Origin: CAYZZU01 sp964483105
GTDB lineage: Bacteria > CG2-30-53-67
Direction of reading: 5' to 3'
Length of the DNA stretch: 64,000 nt
Assembly (NCBI GenBank): GCA_964483105.1
Contig: CAYZZU010000013.1
Location: 1 to 64,000, forward strand
Positions 1 through 7,567 of this stretch are shown in pieces (within the stretch, counting starts at the first letter, position 1; every line of letters begins with the position of its first letter). Below the pieces are notes generated by a model. It was not told the origin of the DNA and did not search any database. It was given only the letters and a program-made list of their open reading frames with translations. A program made the position numbers and the translations under genes.

Positions 1-493
1 CGCACCACTCGAAATTGACGGGAAACTCCCGACAGCCGAAATAGGGTCGGTGGAAGCATTGCCCCTTTTTGACCCGGCGCTCGAAGATGGCCAGATGCTT
101 GCCAGAATCGGCGTCATCGGCTCCGGTCAGACCGAAATGGGCCTCGATCACATACTCGACATCACGCAGGATCATTGAGGCTCGGGGCTGACGTGTCTTG
201 TGTTCTGTATCGTCGGCATAAATACAAACTGGCGAATTGCCCTCCATGTCTTTTTTGGTCACGGCAGTTTTCTTTGAAACTTCGTTCCGACGTATATTGT
301 CGAAACGTATCGGCCGCAGGACATGGATTCGGTCAACCACCCAACGAATGGCAGGCTTCCAGTAGATGGCCTCAAGGATTCCTCGCGCCGCCGAGGGGGT
401 CATCACATCGTATGAAACCCTTTCAACTTTCATCTCCGGTCGGGTAAAAAGAGCGTAATCCCCCCAAACCCTGATTTTAATTCCGTAACCCAT
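1..493 (-). CDS. cas5c: Type I-C CRISPR protein Cas5c (C-terminus beyond window)
   Basis: Open frame from an ATG at 491-493 to the window edge, 164 codons visible and no stop. The start has a GGAGGT Shine-Dalgarno five bases upstream. The N-terminus MGYGIKIRVWGDYALFTRPE and the following YDVMTPSAARGILEAIYWKP are the usual opening of type I-C Cas5 (Cas5d/Cas5c), which in this subtype replaces Cas6 as crRNA-processing nuclease and is a Cascade subunit. It lies 33 bases after cas3 on the same strand, the normal I-C order cas3-cas5-cas8c-cas7-cas4-cas1-cas2; the rest of the locus should lie left of base 1. The subtype is inferred from this protein and the gene order. High confidence in family. 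Confidence 0.9.
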   Translation of the reverse strand, partial: MGYGIKIRVWGDYALFTRPEMKVERVSYDVMTPSAARGILEAIYWKPAIRWVVDRIHVLRPIRFDNIRRNEVSKKTAVTKKDMEGNSPVCIYADDTEHKTRQPRASMILRDVEYVIEAHFGLTGADDADSGKHLAIFERRVKKGQCFHRPYFGCREFPVNFEWC

Positions 494-526
494 GCTGCAC
501 CTCCATCAATATCTATATTGGTTCCC

Positions 527-2704
527 TCATCCGAAGAAGGCTTCTCCCTGTGGTGGTGTACATTTCAGTCCGGTGGTATCGGAATAGAGCTCTTCGGAAT
601 GCAACACCCATACCTCTGGGATTGGGCTCTCAAGCCAGTACTCAATTTCCGACAGTTGATAAGGATATACCTGGACCGTATACTTTTGGAGCTTCCGTAA
701 AATCCCGCCCCTATACTCCGCATGCGCAAGGCTCTTGATCAATCGGCGGGACTCATCGTTCAAGGCAATAATGATCGGGATTGTCGCTGTCTGGATCATC
801 CGGAACCGGGCAATATCCTTAAACTGGATATCTCCACCACCTGCCTTTCTGCAACTATCAAGTATTTTATCTATGTCCATCCGTTGGGCATTCTTCCAGA
901 AATAATCCTCGAAATAAGCCCGGACACATTCCGGTTCAGTGAGGCGACCTCGGAAACGATCAAAAAGTTTCTCGGCCGACTGGGCCGCCAGCCGGAAAAA
1001 GGAGCAGTCACTGTTTTCCGTGAAGGCGAAGATCGAAACCTTGCAAGGCCTAAGACTCAAGCCGTTGCGGTTGCAGCGTCCGGCAGCCTGGGCAATGGAG
1101 TCGATGCCGGCCACCGCCCGGAACACGGCGGGAAAATCGACATCCACTCCAGCCTCAATCAACTGAGTGCTGACCACCCGACAGGACAGATTGTTTCCCG
1201 GCTGCAACCTCCTCCGGATTTCATCCAGCTTTTCGCTACGGTGGGCCGGATGCATCAAGGCGCTCAGATGGATATTTTCTTCCGATTCCGGCAGGGTGCG
1301 AAAGATGTCCAAGGCCTGACGGCGCGTATTAACAATGCATAAAATCTGCTCATGCTGCATGAGCAGCTCCGCTATATCCTTTTCACTCAAGGTCCCGATA
1401 AAATACTCCTCGGTGCGGTTCAAATTCTTAAAAAGCGTCGGCACATCCCGAACAATTTCCGCATCGACTTCGAGCCCATCCTGGAACTGCTCGGAACGAT
1501 TGATCGCCGGCTGGGTGGCAGTGCAAAGGACCGTGGTCACACCATAGTTCTTGGTTAATTCTCTGATGACCTCAAGGCAGGGCTTGAGTTTCTCCACCGG
1601 TATCGCCTGGACTTCGTCGAAGATGATGACACTGTCGGCCACATTGTGAAGCTTGCGACACCGGGAGGTTCTGTTGGCATAAAACGAATCAAAGAACTGG
1701 ACATTGGTGGTGACAATAACTGGGGCGTCCCAGTTTTCGGCCGCGAGCTTGTTCCTCCAGTCCCTGTCGTCACTGATGAAATTACAATGATGTTCCAGCA
1801 CGGCATCATCACCGAGCATCTGCCTAAAAACCCGGGCATTCTGCTCAATAATACTGGTAAAGGGAATCACATAAATGATCCGCCTCTTGCCATATTTGAT
1901 CGCATGATAGAGGGCAAAGGCCAGGGACGCCAGGGTCTTGCCGCCGCCGGTCGGCACGGTGAGGGAGTAAATCCCAGGGACCTTCTCCGCAGCCGCAAGG
2001 CAATCGGCAAGGACCAACTCCCGTTGCCGGTTGACGTTCAATTCCGGGTCAGCGCCTGCCCTGAGTTTGTCAAATTCGCGCCAGAACCGTCTGTGCAGTT
2101 CCCTGATTTTGGGATAGTTGCCACGCCAGCCTGAACGCTGGGGATCAAGAAATTGTTCCGTGTCAAGGAAGTCGGCATCAACCAAGCATGAGAAAATCAT
2201 GCGGGTAAAAAACTGGATTTGAAATCCGAATCGCTCTCCGTCTGGGACAAAAGGCAATGCTTCCGTCAGTTCCGGAATTGTATGAGGGAACGGAATATCC
2301 GCAGGTGAAATTGCCAGTTTTTCTCGCAGGGCCGCCGCCCCCCTGTCGTCCCAGTTTGATAGCCCACCGTGGTGACCGGCTATGCAGTAAGCAAGGATTT
2401 TGCCTACCTGTTTAGAATGGCGAAACAAACGCCTCGCTCCTTCCACGGCATGGTTGGGGTGTCCGCTATAATATTCACTAAACTCATCGACTATTTCATT
2501 CACACGCCGTAAATATGCCTGCCAGGATTTAGTCCCCTTACCCAGATCATGAGTCTTTCCGGCTGGAGCAACAAAAAATTCCCCGCCGAAGGGACGGGCG
2601 AACTCCGCCGCGAGCTCCGCCACATTCTGCAAATGCTCCTCCAGAGGCTGCCACTTTTCCGGTGGCTGTCCTTCAAGGCTGTGAGCGTAATACTGTGTTG
2701 CCAT
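527..2704 (-). CDS. cas3: CRISPR-associated helicase/nuclease Cas3 (HD fused to DExD/H helicase)
   Basis: 725 aa, full length for type I-C Cas3, which unwinds and degrades DNA recruited by Cascade. The N-terminal HD nuclease shows H24, H52-D53 (THDLGK) and a later AGHHGG motif. The helicase follows: Walker A VPTGGGKT, motif II FDEVQ, motif III CTATQ, motif V STQLIEAGVDVDF and motif VI QAAGRCNRNG. DEVQ in place of DEAD/DEAH occurs in this subfamily. The start ATG has GGAGA five bases upstream. It is the first gene of the cas operon, 33 bases ahead of cas5c. All catalytic motifs are intact, so the gene appears functional. Confidence 0.96.
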   Translation of the reverse strand: MATQYYAHSLEGQPPEKWQPLEEHLQNVAELAAEFARPFGGEFFVAPAGKTHDLGKGTKSWQAYLRRVNEIVDEFSEYYSGHPNHAVEGARRLFRHSKQVGKILAYCIAGHHGGLSNWDDRGAAALREKLAISPADIPFPHTIPELTEALPFVPDGERFGFQIQFFTRMIFSCLVDADFLDTEQFLDPQRSGWRGNYPKIRELHRRFWREFDKLRAGADPELNVNRQRELVLADCLAAAEKVPGIYSLTVPTGGGKTLASLAFALYHAIKYGKRRIIYVIPFTSIIEQNARVFRQMLGDDAVLEHHCNFISDDRDWRNKLAAENWDAPVIVTTNVQFFDSFYANRTSRCRKLHNVADSVIIFDEVQAIPVEKLKPCLEVIRELTKNYGVTTVLCTATQPAINRSEQFQDGLEVDAEIVRDVPTLFKNLNRTEEYFIGTLSEKDIAELLMQHEQILCIVNTRRQALDIFRTLPESEENIHLSALMHPAHRSEKLDEIRRRLQPGNNLSCRVVSTQLIEAGVDVDFPAVFRAVAGIDSIAQAAGRCNRNGLSLRPCKVSIFAFTENSDCSFFRLAAQSAEKLFDRFRGRLTEPECVRAYFEDYFWKNAQRMDIDKILDSCRKAGGGDIQFKDIARFRMIQTATIPIIIALNDESRRLIKSLAHAEYRGGILRKLQKYTVQVYPYQLSEIEYWLESPIPEVWVLHSEELYSDTTGLKCTPPQGEAFFG

Positions 2705-2748
2705 TCTGGTCTCCGTGAGCGCTTAATCATATATTGTGAGCAAGATGC

Positions 2749-2777
2749 ATGATATATAAACATTCATAGTAATTCAA
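2749..2777 (-). promoter_or_regulatory. Candidate sigma-70 promoter of the cas operon
   Basis: On the minus strand TTGAAT (2772-2777), a 17-base spacer and TATCAT (2749-2754) lie about 45 bases upstream of the cas3 start in an AT-rich gap. The match is good in spacing and fair in sequence; this is a prediction only. Confidence 0.45.
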
Positions 2778-2831
2778 TAAGATTAATAACTATGCCGGTT
2801 TTTCCGCAAAATCGGAACAGGCAAACTTTCT

Positions 2832-3230
2832 TTACCCATCCATCCCCACCAGCACCCCCACCTTCTCCCAGGGGGCGGCATCCCGGTCAAGCCAGCCGAT
2901 TTCGGCTTTCAGTGTATAACCATCGTCCATCAGGTTGGCCAGAACCGGGTTATCTCCACGGGGGACATAGCCGAGTTTAACACCCTGCCGGTAAATGGCG
3001 ATAGCCCGGTGGTCATGACGGTTTCTGCGTTCCCGGACGAGCCGGAGGGGCTGTCCCTCCCGGAGCATGGGCAGGAGCTTTTCTCCGTCATGGTATTGGA
3101 AGCCGGCGACCATCGTGGCCAGGAGCAGGGTCGGATTTTTCCTGGGCGGCGCCGTCCGGCCGGGCTTCGGCATGAAAAAGGGAAGGATCGGCAGAGCGAG
3201 GATTGCTTTGAGAACTTCTCTTCGTTTCAT
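2832..3230 (-). CDS. HIRAN-domain protein with twin-arginine-like signal
   Basis: 132 aa. The N-terminus is KRREVLK followed by a short hydrophobic stretch (residues 8-20), resembling a twin-arginine export signal or a signal anchor. Residues about 38-125 match the HIRAN domain: VAGFQYHDGEKLLPML, then REGQPLRLVRERRNRHDHRA, then GVKLGYVPRGDNPVLANLMD. HIRAN modules in the helicase HLTF bind 3' DNA ends, but small exported HIRAN proteins also occur in bacteria and their role is unknown. The start has AGGAGGAG seven bases upstream. It stands alone between cas3 and a repeat-rich gap. The family call is firm; export and function are inference. Confidence 0.8.
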   Translation of the reverse strand: MKRREVLKAILALPILPFFMPKPGRTAPPRKNPTLLLATMVAGFQYHDGEKLLPMLREGQPLRLVRERRNRHDHRAIAIYRQGVKLGYVPRGDNPVLANLMDDGYTLKAEIGWLDRDAAPWEKVGVLVGMDG

Positions 3231-3281
3231 GGTATCTCCTCCTGAAAAAGGTTGCCCTTTTCAGGGGATCTTAACACCGAT

Positions 3282-3302
3282 AGTGGACAGATCATGTCCA
3301 CT
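3282..3302. repeat. Perfect 8-bp inverted repeat AGTGGACA/TGTCCACT
   Basis: The arms at 3282-3289 and 3295-3302 are separated by GATCA. No poly-T follows on either strand, so it is not a typical terminator. It could be an operator or the end of a lost mobile element. Confidence 0.5.
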
Positions 3303-3356
3303 GTTTACAAAAATATTCAATCCTTTTGATCGGGCCTTTTTCTCCCTCACCCTGCC

Positions 3357-3378
3357 CCTCTCCCATCAGAGGGAGAGG
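3357..3378. repeat. Intergenic palindrome CCTCTCCC-loop-GGGAGAGG
   Basis: The 8-bp arms at 3357-3364 and 3371-3378 have a 6-base loop and sit inside a CCCTCACCC/CTCTCCC-rich run. This is a frequent dispersed intergenic repeat type; no function is assigned. Confidence 0.5.
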
Positions 3379-3624
3379 CAACTTATCCCTTTTACGAGTT
3401 TAACTTCCCCGCTCATCCTGCTCTTCTCTCCAAGGAGGAGAAGGGATTGGAGACTCCTCCGAAGCTGACTGCACGGACGGCAGGGGAGGCAGCGAAAATC
3501 ATTCATCGCCTGGTAGTCCAAATGTCGCTCCTTTCATTGAAGTTGGTGGTTGTCGATCCAGGGAGGGTTCCTGCTTCTCAAGGCACACCCACGACCCACG
3601 CCGCGCAGACAAACAGGAATGCTG

Positions 3625-4542
3625 TCACTCCCGATGCCTGAAGGACTGCGCAGCCATCCCGAGTTTTCTCATGTATTCCTCGAACCACTCCGGCGCAAGT
3701 TGCTTCATCTTCCTCCGCGTCCGGATCATCTCCCGGTCGTCCCGGCGGCGGGTCCGAAGGTACTCGGCGCAGCGCAGGTATTCGAACCAGAGGCGGGAGG
3801 AATCGATTTCGGGGTCGCCCTCCATTCGGGCAAGATCCGAGGCCGGATCCATTCCGGCCTCGATCCTCGGAAGGACAAAGAGTCCCCGGAGCCATCCAAA
3901 GATGGGGAGGACGGAGAGGATTCCTTCTTTTTCGTGTCCTTCCATCTCCAGGTCCTCGATCAGGCTGATGATCGCCCTGTCGGCGAGGGCATCGAGATTG
4001 ACGCCCTCGGGATCTTCGAGGAAGGCGAAGAGGTAGTGCTCCCGCGCCCGGCCGGGATCCTCCATCGCCGTCAGGGCGTCACCCCGCCGGGCGAGGAAAC
4101 GGCCCCGCTCCGGGATCCCGGCGTCCAGGGTCTTCGCAAACCACCGCTCCGCCTCGGTATAGTCCCCCAGCGCCATGTAGAGATCACCGAGATGGAAGGC
4201 CGGCTTGTGGAAGATCCGCTCGGGCCGGGCCTCTTTCCGAAGTTCGTCGATGAAGAATCGAAGGAGCCCCCGGTGGAGGGAGGGGCAAAGGTCGGGCGCC
4301 ATCTCCAAGAAGAGCCGGTGGAGCCGGTCGGGCGAGGTAGGGGCGGTCCGGTATCTCTCGATCCGCTCCGCCCAGGCTGCGGCGTTCTCCTCCTCCCGGC
4401 GGATCCCTGCGTCGCCGGGGTTCTTTTTCAGGATGAGCCCGTATTCGCGGATCGCCCTTGCAAAATCGAGATTCGCGAGGGCCTCATGGGCGAGGTTGAG
4501 CCGGATGGTCCGTTCGTTGTCGAGAAAAAGATCGAGTTGCAT
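3625..4542 (-). CDS. Hypothetical helical-repeat (TPR-like) protein
   Basis: 305 aa, cytosolic by appearance, with no signal or membrane segment. TPR-like helix pairs are visible at residues about 15-45 (HEALANLDFARAIREYGLIL) and about 115-145 (HLGDLYMALGDYTEAERWFA). The C-terminus is rich in charged residues and Arg (TRRRDDREMIRTRRKMKQ). I do not recognise a named family. The ribosome-binding site is weak. It stands alone between a repeat-rich gap and the nucleotidyltransferase/HEPN pair. A scaffold role is suggested only by the repeats. Confidence 0.6.
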   Translation of the reverse strand: MQLDLFLDNERTIRLNLAHEALANLDFARAIREYGLILKKNPGDAGIRREEENAAAWAERIERYRTAPTSPDRLHRLFLEMAPDLCPSLHRGLLRFFIDELRKEARPERIFHKPAFHLGDLYMALGDYTEAERWFAKTLDAGIPERGRFLARRGDALTAMEDPGRAREHYLFAFLEDPEGVNLDALADRAIISLIEDLEMEGHEKEGILSVLPIFGWLRGLFVLPRIEAGMDPASDLARMEGDPEIDSSRLWFEYLRCAEYLRTRRRDDREMIRTRRKMKQLAPEWFEEYMRKLGMAAQSFRHRE

Positions 4543-4590
4543 CTTGCGTCGGCCTGCAGGTACAAGCAGAAATGGAAGTTCTACAGATCT

Positions 4591-4981
4591 TCACAGCAAC
4601 TTTTCGACAGCCCTGAAAAATTGCTCCGCCATTGCAACGAGCTTTTCGGCATCTCCACGGGAAAGCTCGACAAGCTCCCGGTAGTCGCCTTCTTGCCGTG
4701 CATCAAAAAGCTTATGAACGATTGCGCGAATAATGCGTATCCAGTTTCCCTCGATGCACGATTTCTTTGTCAAAGAGGGAAATCACCCCTGCATGTTTGG
4801 ATGTCTTGATCGTGATCTCTTCGTGGAGCAACAAGGCCAACACTGCATAGAAGGCAGAATAGTATGCCCTATTCATAATAGACCTGACGCTGAAACTTCC
4901 TTGCAGCATCTTTCTTGCGTCTGCCAGTGTTTCCTCCGCTTGTTTCATTCGATATGCACAGAGCGTCTCTTTGTCCGTCAT
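4591..4981 (-). pseudogene. HEPN-domain protein, broken by a +1 frameshift
   Basis: The first frame (4712-4981, 89 aa) carries a typical HEPN core, MNRAYYSAFYAVLALLLHEE then KTSKHAGVISLFDKEIVHRG, and stops at a TAA (4712-4714). The family's C-terminal half continues in the next frame to 4591 (IVHKLFDARQEGDYRELVEL, then EKLVAMAEQFFRAVEKLL). Removing one base near 4721-4728 joins the halves as ...YSRIVHKLFD... and restores a normal length of about 130 aa. Its start overlaps the stop of the upstream nucleotidyltransferase (ATGA), as expected for an HEPN/MNT pair. Either the gene is recently inactivated, which would silence the toxin-like half, or the extra base is a sequence error. Confidence 0.75.
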
Positions 4982-5295
4982 ACTGTGACCCCTTCTTCAA
5001 GAATATTTTTCACAATGGGAGATATTTTTAATGGAGAGTTTTCAAGTTCATCCTTTGTGAAAATCAGAATCGATATGACCATGAAATGTTTAAACCCCAC
5101 CTCCCACGCAATGTCCGAGATCTTTTCTTTCAAGTCACTGTTCAGGTGATCCACCTTTAGAAAAACATCCAGATCAGAGTATTCGTCTGCATCCTCCCGC
5201 GCTCGTGAACCGAATATTCTGAAATCCATGATCGGGACAATCTCAGTCAATCGTTTTTTCAGTTCTTTTGCGATCTCTAAGTCTTTCAGCGTCAT
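4978..5295 (-). CDS. Minimal nucleotidyltransferase (MNT) partner of HEPN protein
   Basis: 105 aa starting at the ATG at 5295, chosen because GGAGG lies six bases upstream; an earlier in-frame start at 5340 has no such site. The protein shows the minimal nucleotidyltransferase signature GS-x10-DxD (GSRAREDADEYSDLD). In HEPN/MNT (type VII) toxin-antitoxin pairs such enzymes neutralise the HEPN RNase, in studied cases by AMP transfer. Here the 3' end overlaps the HEPN gene by four bases. The HEPN partner is frameshifted, so the pair may be a decaying module. Domain call firm; antitoxin role inferred from context. Confidence 0.82.
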   Translation of the reverse strand: MTLKDLEIAKELKKRLTEIVPIMDFRIFGSRAREDADEYSDLDVFLKVDHLNSDLKEKISDIAWEVGFKHFMVISILIFTKDELENSPLKISPIVKNILEEGVTV

Positions 5296-5395
5296 ACCAA
5301 CCTCCCGCAGAACGACGATGCTCGTTTGAATGATGATCAATCAAAGATTGTAATTACAAGGAGAACCCCCCAGTCCGGCCGGCTGCTCGAACAAC

Positions 5396-5430
5396 TTGAA
5401 CGGTTCAAACGGTTTGAACGGATTGAACAG
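5396..5430. repeat. Degenerate TTGAACGG/TTCAAACGG tandem repeat
   Basis: Four near-copies of an 8-9-base unit (TTGAACGG, TTCAAACGG, TTTGAACGG, ATTGAACAG) follow each other just beyond the 3' end of the WYL regulator gene. Similar runs occur at 8177-8204, 27552-27567 and 56178-56199, suggesting a dispersed short repeat family. Confidence 0.5.
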
Positions 5431-5439
5431 CCTTCCAAC

Positions 5440-6441
5440 CTACCCTGTCTCCCTGCCTTTCTGTTCCTTTCCCGGCATGTAGCGTGCGCGCATCTTCTCG
5501 AGGTCGCTCCGGATTTCTTCGATGAGTTCCGGGGGGTCCAGGACTTCGGCCGCGGGTCCGAAGCTCAGGATCCACCGCTTGATCTCCTGCGTCCCGCCCA
5601 CGGTCAGTTTCAGGAACAGGCTTCCGTCGGGTCCCTGTTTGAATTCCTGGCTCGGATGCCATTCACGTTCCTCGATATAGCGGGCGAACTCCGGGGCGAA
5701 GCGGACCCGAACGGTGACCGGATCTTCGATCATGACGGAAAAGGCGTTTTGGGTATATTCGTTGAAGTCGAAGCTCTCCGGAATCAGAAAGTTCTCCTTT
5801 GTCAGTTCCAGCAGGGAGATCCGGTCCACGGCGAACATCCGGACTTTGCGGCGCAGGTGACAAAACCCCACGAGGTAGACCGCCCCGTCCCGGTACCAGA
5901 GCCGGTAGGGATCCACTTTGCGGGGTTTCGGTTCCTGATCCTTCAACCCCCGGTAGAGAATACGGATCCGTCGCTGCTCCCCCGCGGCGATCAGAAGCTG
6001 GTGCAGGAAACCCTTTTCGTCCCGGTAATCTTTTTTCCCGCTGAAACTCACGCTCAGTGTCCGGCGCAGGTTTTCAAAGGATTCACACCTCTCGTCGTCA
6101 AAACTCGCGCGGATCTTGTGTGTGATGGTTGCAAGCGAGGGTCTCAGAAAGGGGTCGCCGAGTCCTTTCAGAAAACGGGTGGCTTCCCGCAGGACGTAGA
6201 GTTCCGAAGGTGTAAAAACGATCGGCGGAATCCTCTTGAATCCGTCTGGAAGGGACCAGTACTTTTTCCTCCCCTCCCGGCGTTCAATCACGGGAAAGAT
6301 CACGGAGAGCCGATCCAGGTCACGCCGGATGGTCTTCGGAGAGACTCCGTATTCCCCGACCAGTTCGGAGACGGTCGTTCTCCGCCGGTTGCAGAGGGTA
6401 TTTACGATTTGAAGCAAGCGTTCGATCTGGTCTTCCGCCAT
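5440..6441 (-). CDS. WYL-domain transcriptional regulator (HTH-WYL-WCX)
   Basis: 333 aa. Residues about 1-65 form a DeoR-type winged helix (TTVSELVGEYGVSPKTIRRD). A WYL domain lies near residues 150-220 with its signature WYRDGAVYLVG, and the C-terminal WCX extension includes TVRVRFAPEFARYI. WYL proteins are ligand-responsive regulators of stress, DNA damage and phage-defence genes. The start has AGGGG six bases upstream. It is transcribed divergently from three small heat-shock genes, so those genes and itself are the natural targets, though this is inference. Confidence 0.9.
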   Translation of the reverse strand: MAEDQIERLLQIVNTLCNRRRTTVSELVGEYGVSPKTIRRDLDRLSVIFPVIERREGRKKYWSLPDGFKRIPPIVFTPSELYVLREATRFLKGLGDPFLRPSLATITHKIRASFDDERCESFENLRRTLSVSFSGKKDYRDEKGFLHQLLIAAGEQRRIRILYRGLKDQEPKPRKVDPYRLWYRDGAVYLVGFCHLRRKVRMFAVDRISLLELTKENFLIPESFDFNEYTQNAFSVMIEDPVTVRVRFAPEFARYIEEREWHPSQEFKQGPDGSLFLKLTVGGTQEIKRWILSFGPAAEVLDPPELIEEIRSDLEKMRARYMPGKEQKGRETG

Positions 6442-6479
6442 GGGATCCCCTGAAAAAGAATTAGTTTTTGATTTATTAC

Positions 6480-6508
6480 TTTATCCCAATTCTCCCGGTG
6501 AAAGTCAA
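6480..6508 (-). promoter_or_regulatory. Candidate sigma-70 promoter of the WYL regulator
   Basis: On the minus strand TTGACT (6503-6508), a 17-base spacer and GATAAA (6480-6485) lie about 40 bases upstream of the WYL start. Together with the opposite promoter at 6596-6624 it gives a divergent pair about 90 bp apart, suited to shared control. Confidence 0.5.
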
Positions 6509-6595
6509 GTCCATTTCCCCGAAGTCAACGACTGATGCAAGACACCGTGGATGGGAGCCGTCTGCTCCCGGACGGAATTGGATTGGGCCCCGGTC

Positions 6596-6624
6596 TTGAC
6601 ACCTCCTCCAGGGATGATTACATT
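6596..6624 (+). promoter_or_regulatory. Candidate sigma-70 promoter of the small heat-shock operon
   Basis: TTGACA (6596-6601), a 17-base spacer and TACATT (6619-6624) lie 60 bases before the first hsp20 gene. The -35 box is perfect. I see no sigma-32 type (CTTGAA/CCCCAT) promoter, so heat control might come through a repressor such as the divergent WYL protein. Confidence 0.55.
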
Positions 6625-6683
6625 TTCTTCAGAGTCAAAGAGACACTGTCCGGACAGGAAAGACGAAAAGGAGGGATGAAGAG

Positions 6684-7127
6684 ATGCTGTGGGATGAACT
6701 GATGCGATACGAGAGAGGATGGGACCCCTGGCGGGAGCTGAAACACGTCCAGGAAGAGATGGACCGGATCGTGTCCGGTCTGAAGGAGTCCTCCGCCTCC
6801 GAGTTCCCGGCGGTCAATGTCTGGACCGGTGAAGATGATATGATCGTCCGGTGTGAGGTTCCGGGAGTGGATCCTTCAAAACTCGATATCTCCGTGATCG
6901 GCGAGACACTGACATTGAGGGGGGAACGCCCCCGGGAAACTCAGCATGAATCACACAGGATTCAACGCCGGGAACGGGGTTATGGACATTTCACGCGGAC
7001 CTTGCGGCTTCCGTTCCAGATCAACAGCGAAGCCGTTGATGCGAAATATGAAAAGGGAGTGCTGTGGATCACCCTGCCGCGGGCCGAAGAAGAAAAACCG
7101 AAAAGAATCGCTGTACAGGCGGCATGA
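6684..7127 (+). CDS. Small heat-shock protein Hsp20, first of three
   Basis: 147 aa alpha-crystallin-type chaperone that holds unfolding proteins. The crystallin domain covers residues about 45-135 (FPAVNVWTGEDDMIVRCEVP ... LTLRGERP), with the beta-strand motif YEKGVLWITLP near the end. The start has AGGAGGG nine bases upstream. It leads a run of three paralogues with short gaps, so the three are probably one transcript ending at 8135. Confidence 0.95.
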   Translation: MLWDELMRYERGWDPWRELKHVQEEMDRIVSGLKESSASEFPAVNVWTGEDDMIVRCEVPGVDPSKLDISVIGETLTLRGERPRETQHESHRIQRRERGYGHFTRTLRLPFQINSEAVDAKYEKGVLWITLPRAEEEKPKRIAVQAA

Positions 7128-7144
7128 ATCAGGAGGTGAGTCAA

Positions 7145-7552
7145 ATGACCGTAGCAAACGAGGAAATCCGGAAGGCCGAAACCGGTACCGTGAAAAACGC
7201 GGAACGGATCGAGAAACGGAAAGTCTACGTTCCGCAAACGGATATCTTTGAAAACGGAGATTCCCTGATTGTGGTCGTGGACATGCCGGGTGTGGATCAG
7301 AATTCCGTGGAAATCACTCTGGAAAAGAATCTCCTGACCCTCTACGGCGCCGTGGATGCGACGCCGCCGGAGGGGCACACGCTGACCTATTCGGAGTTTC
7401 GGGTCGGTGATTTCAAGCGCTCCTTCACCTTGTCCAACGAAATCGATCAGGAGCGGATTCACGCCACCATGAAACAGGGGGTGCTTCGCCTGACGCTTCC
7501 CAAGGCGGAATCGGCCAGGGCGAAAAAGATCCCGATTCAGACGGAAGCATGA
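7145..7552 (+). CDS. Small heat-shock protein Hsp20, second of three
   Basis: 135 aa. The ATG at 7145 is chosen because AGGAGGT lies seven bases upstream; an in-frame start at 7064 would overlap the first gene by 64 bases. The crystallin core is at residues about 33-128 (DSLIVVVDMPGVDQNSVEIT, ending MKQGVLRLTLPKAE). The N-terminal arm is short and charged (about 30 residues) compared with its neighbours, which suggests a different oligomer or client range. It lies 17 bases after the first copy. Confidence 0.94.
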   Translation: MTVANEEIRKAETGTVKNAERIEKRKVYVPQTDIFENGDSLIVVVDMPGVDQNSVEITLEKNLLTLYGAVDATPPEGHTLTYSEFRVGDFKRSFTLSNEIDQERIHATMKQGVLRLTLPKAESARAKKIPIQTEA

Positions 7553-7567
7553 AAGGAGGGATGAGTC

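Larger units (their letters stand above)
3231..3624. other. Gene-free gap with inverted repeats
   Basis: I see no coding sequence. The stretch holds three inverted repeats: 3241-3265 (CCTGAAAA...TTTTCAGG, over the leader of the HIRAN gene), 3282-3302 (AGTGGACA, 5-base loop, TGTCCACT) and 3357-3378 (CCTCTCCC, loop, GGGAGAGG). The last belongs to a kind of palindrome that is very common between genes in many bacteria. The 3282 repeat could be the scar of a mobile element, but no transposase remnant is visible. Confidence 0.6.

Noticed and set aside
1..2831. CRISPR repeat-spacer array
   Set aside because: No regularly spaced repeats are seen near cas3 or cas5c; an array would lie left of the window.
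4712..4714. Read-through of the internal stop in the HEPN gene as a recoded codon
   Set aside because: The stop is TAA, and the rest of the domain lies in another frame, so a frameshift is the right explanation.
3550..4809. 419-codon open frame on the plus strand opposite the helical-repeat gene
   Set aside because: Composition is atypical, there is no domain, and the minus-strand frame has recognisable helical repeats.
5326..6453. 375-codon open frame on the plus strand
   Set aside because: Antisense shadow of the WYL regulator, whose domains are clear.
6442..6683. Sigma-32 or CIRCE heat-shock element ahead of hsp20
   Set aside because: No CTTGAA/CCCCAT pair and no TTAGCACTC inverted repeat are present; only a sigma-70 type promoter is seen.
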